Positions 5,327 through 9,444 of a DNA stretch of 9,444 nt are shown in pieces. Each line of letters begins with the position of its first letter. Position 1 is the stretch's first letter. Source of the stretch: Bacteroidota bacterium (GTDB lineage: Bacteria; Bacteroidota; Bacteroidia; Bacteroidales; GCA-2748055); assembly GCA_030642565.1 (NCBI GenBank), contig DAOWNM010000084.1, forward strand, positions 1 to 9,444, written 5' to 3'. The notes beneath the pieces were generated by a model. The model ran no database searches and was not told the origin of the DNA. It saw nothing but the letters and a program-made list of their open reading frames with translations. A program made the position numbers and the translations under genes.

Positions 5327-6220
5327 TTATTCCTCCTTTACCAATTCCAGGAACTGCGATTCCAGGCTTCTTTTCCGGCTCAGCATATGATGGATGACCA
5401 GTTTATTGGTAAATGCAAAAGCGTTGACCTCCGCTGGCATTACCTTTTCATTAAGGGTAAGAACCAGCAGGCCGTTTTCTGTTTCAACCTCTTTTACCAG
5501 GGATGATCCCATCAGTTTCTGCCTGAGCGCTTCGTTGTTGTCACAGGAGATCTCGATGATCTCATCTTCGGCCAACAGCTCTTTCACAGGTCCATCAGCC
5601 AAAAGTTCTCCCTTTTTCAGGATGGCCACATGACTACAGATTTTTTCAACCTCGCTCAGGATGTGGGAGGCCAGAATCAGCGTTTTGCCAAGATGCACCT
5701 GTTGGAGGACAATCTCTCTTACCTCTGAAATGCCTTCCGGGTCGAGACCATTAGTGGGTTCATCAAGGACCAGTACCTTTGGATCGCCCAGAAGTGCTGC
5801 TGCAACACCAAGCCTCTGTTTCATTCCCAGCGAGAGGGTAGAGTACCTGGATCTTTTTCTCTCTGCCAGGTGTGAGGTTTCCAGTACGCGGCCAATATCC
5901 CCGTATGGCATCCCTTTGATATCGCAAATAATTCTCAGGTTTTTCTCCAGGTTCAGATAGGGATAGAAATGGGGTGTTTCAATAAGTGAACCAATGCTCC
6001 TTCTCTGACTGGCCTTCGGCTCTTCGCTGAACCATTTGAAGAATCCACTATCCTGCCGTATGATGCCGGTAACTATAGAAAGAGTGGTGGTTTTTCCGCT
6101 TCCATTGGGGCCGAGGATCCCATAAGCCTCTCCTTCTGTGATCTTAAGATCCAGGTTCCGGATGGCTCTGACATTTTTATAGGATTTGGACAACCCCTGA
6201 ATAGAAAGGATCTCCTTCAT
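5327..6220 (-). CDS. ABC transporter ATP-binding protein, BcrA/lantibiotic-immunity type
   Basis: This is the ATP-hydrolysing subunit of an ABC exporter. It has 297 residues from the chosen start. Walker A is GPNGSGKT (37-44), the signature is LSLGMKQ (129-135), Walker B is VLVLDE (149-154) followed by PTNGLDPEG, and the switch histidine is H186 (LASHILSE). At the Q-loop position the sequence is LIETPHFYPYL, with Glu81 instead of Gln. This E-loop is the hallmark of the LanF/BcrA group. Residues after about 215 form the usual C-terminal domain. The ATG at 6218-6220 is preferred because KEILSIQGLSKSY begins the fold and it follows the recQ stop by 1 base. An in-frame ATG at 6259 would add 13 residues with no family counterpart and overlap recQ. 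The cognate permease follows at once. Confidence 0.93.
   Translation of the reverse strand: MKEILSIQGLSKSYKNVRAIRNLDLKITEGEAYGILGPNGSGKTTTLSIVTGIIRQDSGFFKWFSEEPKASQRRSIGSLIETPHFYPYLNLEKNLRIICDIKGMPYGDIGRVLETSHLAERKRSRYSTLSLGMKQRLGVAAALLGDPKVLVLDEPTNGLDPEGISEVREIVLQQVHLGKTLILASHILSEVEKICSHVAILKKGELLADGPVKELLAEDEIIEISCDNNEALRQKLMGSSLVKEVETENGLLVLTLNEKVMPAEVNAFAFTNKLVIHHMLSRKRSLESQFLELVKEE
5332..5339 (-). promoter_or_regulatory. Strong Shine-Dalgarno for the ABC permease
   Basis: AAAGGAGG on the minus strand lies 8 bases before the permease ATG, within the final codons of the ATPase gene. Most other starts in the window lack such a motif. This suggests that the permease is translated efficiently in its own right within the operon. 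Confidence 0.75.
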
Positions 6221-6221
6221 A

Positions 6222-8402
6222 TTAGTTGGCAAGCTCGGAAAAGAATTTGATACGAACAAGCCTTATCTCCTCTTCTGTAAAATACTCTTCACCCAATTCT
6301 GCAAGAGCAGCATCGATTGATTCTGTCTCTGCCTCACGGAAGTATTCGAAAATTTCATTCAGTTTCTCATCATCCATGATTTCATTCAGGTAATAATCAA
6401 TGTTCAGTTTTGTGCCTGAACTAACAATGGCCTCAATCTCTTCTATGAGATCCATAAGCGTGATATTTTTTGCATTGGCTATATCATCCAGACTCAACTT
6501 GCGATCGATGTTCTGTATGATATAGACTTTGACACCCGATTTGTTGATCACCGATTTGACCACCATGTCCTGAGGCCGGATAATATCTTTCTCCTCCACA
6601 TACACATGGATCACTTCGATAAATCTCTTGCCGTACTTTTTAGCTTTGCCAGTACCGACACCCATAATATGCTGAAGTTCGTCCATCTCAACCGGGTACT
6701 GAATAGCCATGTCCTCCAGCGATGGGTCCTGGAATATCACAAATGGCGGAAGATTCAGTTCCCTGGCCATCTTTTTTCTTAGATCCTTCAGGATATGCAT
6801 CAGCTCCTCATCCGCTGCACCGGTTCCACCACCTGTGGATATGCCCTCTTCCGGTGTAATATCAAAATCATGATCCTGTGTCAACATCACCGAATAAGGC
6901 TTCTTTATAAACTCATGACCGGCTTCCGTCAGCCTCAATAATCCATAATTCTCAATATCTTTTGTGATCAATCCAGCAATCAGGGCCTGCCTGAGTACCG
7001 CATTCCAGCATTTCACATCCTTCTCCTTTCCGGCACCGAAGTACTCGGAATGGTGATGGTTATATGTCTTCACCGCGCTATTGGCAATACCCGAAAGAAT
7101 ACTAGAGATATGTTCGGATTTGAATTTTTCCTGTACTCCTAAAATAGCTTTCAGACTTAAAAGAATATCTGCTTTTCCTTCAAATCTTTCTTTGGGATGC
7201 AAACAGTTATCGCAGTTGTCGCAACCCTCCTCCATAAATTCACCGAAGTAGTTGAGTAGCAGCTTTGGACGGCACACTGCCGATTCGGCATAAGCCACGG
7301 TTTCGAGCAGCAGCTGTTTGCCAATTTCCTGTTCTGCCACAGGTTTTCCCTGCATAAATTTCTCCAGCTTCTGAATATCCTTGTACCTGTAAAATGCGAT
7401 ACATTTTCCTTCACCTCCGTCCCTGCCGGCCCTGCCTGTCTCCTGGTAATATCCCTCCAGGCTTTTTGGCATATCGTAATGAATTACAAAACGCACATCA
7501 GGCTTATCAATACCCATTCCAAATGCAATGGTGGCTACTATCACATCGACCTCTTCCATCAGGAACTGGTCCTGGTTCGAAGAACGGGTCAGGGCATCCA
7601 TCCCGGCGTGATATGGCAATACTTTGATACCGTTCACCTTCAGAGTTTCAGCCAGCTCTTCTACCTTCTTACGGGAGAGGCAGTAGATGATCCCGGACTT
7701 GTTTTGGTTGGCCAGAATAAATTTGATAATCTCCTTGGTGGCATGGATCTTTGGTCTTATTTCGTAATAGAGATTATGCCGGCGGAACGATGATTTGAAA
7801 ACCTTGGACCCAAGCATATCGAGGTTCTTCTGAATATCGTTTTGAACCTTTGGAGTGGCAGTGGCTGTAAGGGCAATAATAGGTGCTGTACCAATTTTGT
7901 TGATAATGGGCCTGATTCTTCTGTATTCCGGTCTGAAGTCGTGGCCCCATTCAGAGATGCAGTGAGCCTCATCAATGGCATAAAAAGAGATGTTTACCTT
8001 TTTCAGGAAATCGATATTCTCCTCTTTGGTCAGGCTCTCAGGAGCCACATAGAGCAGGCGGGTTCGTTTGTCCAGCACATCCTTCCTTACTTTGGCAATG
8101 GCGGTTTTTGTAAGAGACGAATTGAGGAAATGTGCCACACCATCGTCCATACTGAAACTACGCATGGCATCCACCTGGTTTTTCATCAGTGCAATCAGAG
8201 GGGAGATCACAATGGCAGTACCATCTTGGATAAGTGCAGGAAGCTGATAACAGAGTGATTTACCTCCCCCGGTGGGCATCAGTACAAAAGTGTCATTGCC
8301 CGCAAGAACATTAGTAATAATGTCCTCCTGGTTCCCTTTGAAACTATCAAAACCAAAATACTTCTTCAGGTTCTTGTGAAGTATCTCTCCTCTGTTCTTC
8401 AT
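6222..8402 (-). CDS. recQ: ATP-dependent DNA helicase RecQ
   Basis: RecQ is a 3'-5' superfamily 2 DNA helicase acting in recombination and replication-fork repair. It has 726 residues against about 610 in E. coli. Motif 0 (FDSFKGNQEDII, Q25), motif I PTGGGKS (43-49), DEAH box (144-147), the aromatic loop AHCISEWGHDFRPEYR, motif III ALTATATP and motif VI YYQETGRAGRDG (about 315-327) are intact. The zinc site has C377, C394, C397 and C400, closely matching E. coli spacing. A winged helix follows, then an HRDC domain at about 530-600. Residues from about 605 to the end form an extra region rich in acidic residues, which I recognise as common in Bacteroidota RecQ proteins. The ATG at 8402 has AAAGAGA a few bases upstream. 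It is first in an operon with the ABC genes, though a functional link to them is not expected. Confidence 0.97.
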   Translation of the reverse strand: MKNRGEILHKNLKKYFGFDSFKGNQEDIITNVLAGNDTFVLMPTGGGKSLCYQLPALIQDGTAIVISPLIALMKNQVDAMRSFSMDDGVAHFLNSSLTKTAIAKVRKDVLDKRTRLLYVAPESLTKEENIDFLKKVNISFYAIDEAHCISEWGHDFRPEYRRIRPIINKIGTAPIIALTATATPKVQNDIQKNLDMLGSKVFKSSFRRHNLYYEIRPKIHATKEIIKFILANQNKSGIIYCLSRKKVEELAETLKVNGIKVLPYHAGMDALTRSSNQDQFLMEEVDVIVATIAFGMGIDKPDVRFVIHYDMPKSLEGYYQETGRAGRDGGEGKCIAFYRYKDIQKLEKFMQGKPVAEQEIGKQLLLETVAYAESAVCRPKLLLNYFGEFMEEGCDNCDNCLHPKERFEGKADILLSLKAILGVQEKFKSEHISSILSGIANSAVKTYNHHHSEYFGAGKEKDVKCWNAVLRQALIAGLITKDIENYGLLRLTEAGHEFIKKPYSVMLTQDHDFDITPEEGISTGGGTGAADEELMHILKDLRKKMARELNLPPFVIFQDPSLEDMAIQYPVEMDELQHIMGVGTGKAKKYGKRFIEVIHVYVEEKDIIRPQDMVVKSVINKSGVKVYIIQNIDRKLSLDDIANAKNITLMDLIEEIEAIVSSGTKLNIDYYLNEIMDDEKLNEIFEYFREAETESIDAALAELGEEYFTEEEIRLVRIKFFSELAN

Positions 8403-8427
8403 TATCTCTTTGAAAAGCTGGCGAAAT

Positions 8428-8458
8428 TAAAGATAGTATAAATTGATTTCTGTTTCAA
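8428..8458 (-). promoter_or_regulatory. Probable promoter for the recQ operon
   Basis: On the minus strand, TTG (8456-8458) is followed after 20 bases by TATCTTTA (8428-8435), one base off TAnnTTTG. Transcription would start near 8422, giving a leader of about 20 nucleotides before the recQ ATG. It lies in the 105-base spacer shared with divergent tatC. Confidence 0.6.
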
Positions 8459-8476
8459 GGGGGTGAGTTTTTTTTG

Positions 8477-8484
8477 TTACTTTG
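8477..8484 (+). promoter_or_regulatory. Possible -7 element for tatC
   Basis: TTACTTTG is one base off the TAnnTTTG consensus and lies 24 bases before the tatC ATG, a workable distance for a short leader. No good TTTG is present at the expected distance upstream: the sequence there is TTTC. The call is therefore tentative. It sits within about 50 bases of the divergent recQ promoter. Confidence 0.35.
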
Positions 8485-8507
8485 CAAATTCTTTATCCAG
8501 ACTGAAT

Positions 8508-9444
8508 ATGAGTAAGAATATTGAAGGGGAAATGTCTTTCCTTGAGCACCTTGAGGTGATGCGCTGGCACCTCCTGCGTTCCATTGCAGCGATTGTTATC
8601 CTGGCCCTGGTGGCTTTTGTATTTAAGGAGATTGTATTTGATAAGATCATCCTGGCTCCCAAAGAGCCCCATTTCCCTACCAACCGTTGGTTGTGTAAAC
8701 TGGGGGAAATTCTTGGATTGGAGCGTATCTGCATCAACCAGGATCCTTTCACTCTGCAAACCGTTAAAATGGCCGAGCAGTTCTCCATGCATATCATTGT
8801 CTCTCTGGTGGCAGGTGTGGTGGTGGCATTCCCCTATATTTTCTGGGAATTCTGGAGGTTTATTATTCCGGCACTTTATGATAAGGAGAAGAACACTGCC
8901 AAGGGTGCGGTATTTTTCACCTCGTTGCTTTTCATCCTGGGAGTTTTGTTCGGTTACTATATTATCTCGCCCCTCTCGGTCAATTTCCTTGGGAACTACA
9001 AGGTGAGTGAAAGCGTGATCAGCGCTCCCACACTTCGTTCCTATGTAGATACCATTACTAAGGTGGTGCTGGCTGCCGGACTGGTGTTCCAGTTACCGAT
9101 TCTTGTCTATTTCCTTAGTAAGGCGGGACTGGTCACACCCGATTTTTTGAAAAAGTACCGGAGACACTCCCTTGTTGTTATTGTAACCCTTTCGGCCATT
9201 ATTACTCCCCCCGATATATTCAGCCAGGTGCTGGTGGCCCTCCCCCTGATGGTACTTTATGAAATCGGCATCGCTATCAGCAAGCGGATTATGAAGCAGC
9301 AGGAGGCTGAGATGGCGGCCTATGACAGACCGGTAAAGAACGGGAAGAAAGATTCTGCTGAAGAGCCGGAAACCGGAAAGAAAGATTCTGCTGAAGAGCC
9401 GGAAACCGGAAAGAAAGATTCTGCTGAAGAGCCGGAAACCGGAA
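8508..9444 (+). CDS. tatC: Sec-independent protein translocase TatC (3' end cut by window edge)
   Basis: TatC is the multi-spanning inner-membrane receptor of the twin-arginine pathway; it binds the RR signal peptide and exports folded proteins. The frame runs open from the ATG at 8508 to the window end, 312 codons. Visible landmarks are MSFLEHLEVMRWHLLRS at the N-terminus, a long first periplasmic loop with two cysteines, FPYIFWEFWRFIIPALYDKE with E127 (matching E. coli E103), the FQLP segment (Q195), and the highly conserved TPPDIFSQ. The core ends near residue 272. The rest is a hydrophilic tail made of an 11-residue repeat KKDSAEEPETG, of which three copies are seen before the window ends. 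E. coli E15 is replaced by V17 and E170 by Q195. No tatA/B gene is in the window. Identity is secure; the total length is unknown. Confidence 0.95.
   Translation, partial: MSKNIEGEMSFLEHLEVMRWHLLRSIAAIVILALVAFVFKEIVFDKIILAPKEPHFPTNRWLCKLGEILGLERICINQDPFTLQTVKMAEQFSMHIIVSLVAGVVVAFPYIFWEFWRFIIPALYDKEKNTAKGAVFFTSLLFILGVLFGYYIISPLSVNFLGNYKVSESVISAPTLRSYVDTITKVVLAAGLVFQLPILVYFLSKAGLVTPDFLKKYRRHSLVVIVTLSAIITPPDIFSQVLVALPLMVLYEIGIAISKRIMKQQEAEMAAYDRPVKNGKKDSAEEPETGKKDSAEEPETGKKDSAEEPETG
9345..9443 (+). repeat. Perfect 33-bp tandem repeat in the tatC tail (at least 3 copies)
   Basis: Three identical 33-base units lie at 9345-9377, 9378-9410 and 9411-9443, and the last base of the window agrees with the start of a fourth. 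Each encodes KKDSAEEPETG. The lack of even silent differences points to recent expansion or gene-conversion-like homogenisation. Because the unit is a multiple of three, copy-number changes would alter tail length without breaking the frame. Confidence 0.95.

Noticed and set aside
6221..6259. Longer ABC ATPase from the in-frame ATG at 6259
   Set aside because: The 13 added residues do not resemble the family N-terminus and would overlap the recQ end; the ATG at 6220 fits the fold and operon spacing.
8477..9006. Open frames on both strands across the start of tatC, including a 140-codon plus-strand frame at 8584
   Set aside because: The tatC frame has clear family motifs throughout; the others have none and overlap it fully.

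Overview
The window looks like chromosomal DNA of a Bacteroidota bacterium, most likely near the Bacteroidales/Marinilabiliales. Four things point there. Three gene starts are preceded by the Bacteroidota-type promoter (TTTG/TTG near -33, about 19-20 bases, then TAnnTTTG near -7). Shine-Dalgarno sequences are mostly weak. RecQ carries a long C-terminal extension. TatC has the long first periplasmic loop with two cysteines that I associate with this phylum. The placement rests on sequence character and family knowledge, not on a database search.

Layout: (1) 1-737, minus strand: the ribosomal protein operon rplU (L21) - rpmA (L27, cut by the window edge), with a near-perfect promoter at 707-737. 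L21 has an extra Ala/Lys/Thr-rich tail of about 83 residues, partly built from 15-bp tandem repeats. (2) 667-937: a divergent AT-rich spacer with two inverted repeats; the second brackets the -33 element of the next promoter. (3) 938-4509, plus strand: a tight four-gene cluster made of a bifunctional nuclease-domain (DUF151) protein with a UVR motif, a NupC-type concentrative nucleoside transporter, a stand-alone CheY-like receiver, and a membrane family 2 glycosyltransferase. Junctions are a 4-base overlap, a 2-base gap and a 7-base gap. (4) 4502-8402, minus strand: recQ, then an ABC ATPase of the bacitracin/lantibiotic-immunity type, then an ABC-2 permease, separated by 1 and 3 bases. The permease and glycosyltransferase converge and their ends overlap by 8 bases. 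(5) 8508-9444, plus strand: tatC, cut by the window edge, divergent from recQ; its tail runs into three perfect 33-bp tandem repeats.

Most genes are housekeeping or common accessory functions: translation, nucleoside uptake, DNA repair, folded-protein export and small-molecule export. I see no mobile element, phage, CRISPR array, tRNA or rRNA, and no clear new multi-gene defence or biosynthetic system. The most interesting points are local: the inverted repeat overlapping the DUF151 promoter, the orphan receiver inside a transporter/glycosyltransferase operon, the repeat-built tails of L21 and TatC, and substitutions at usually conserved TatC positions.
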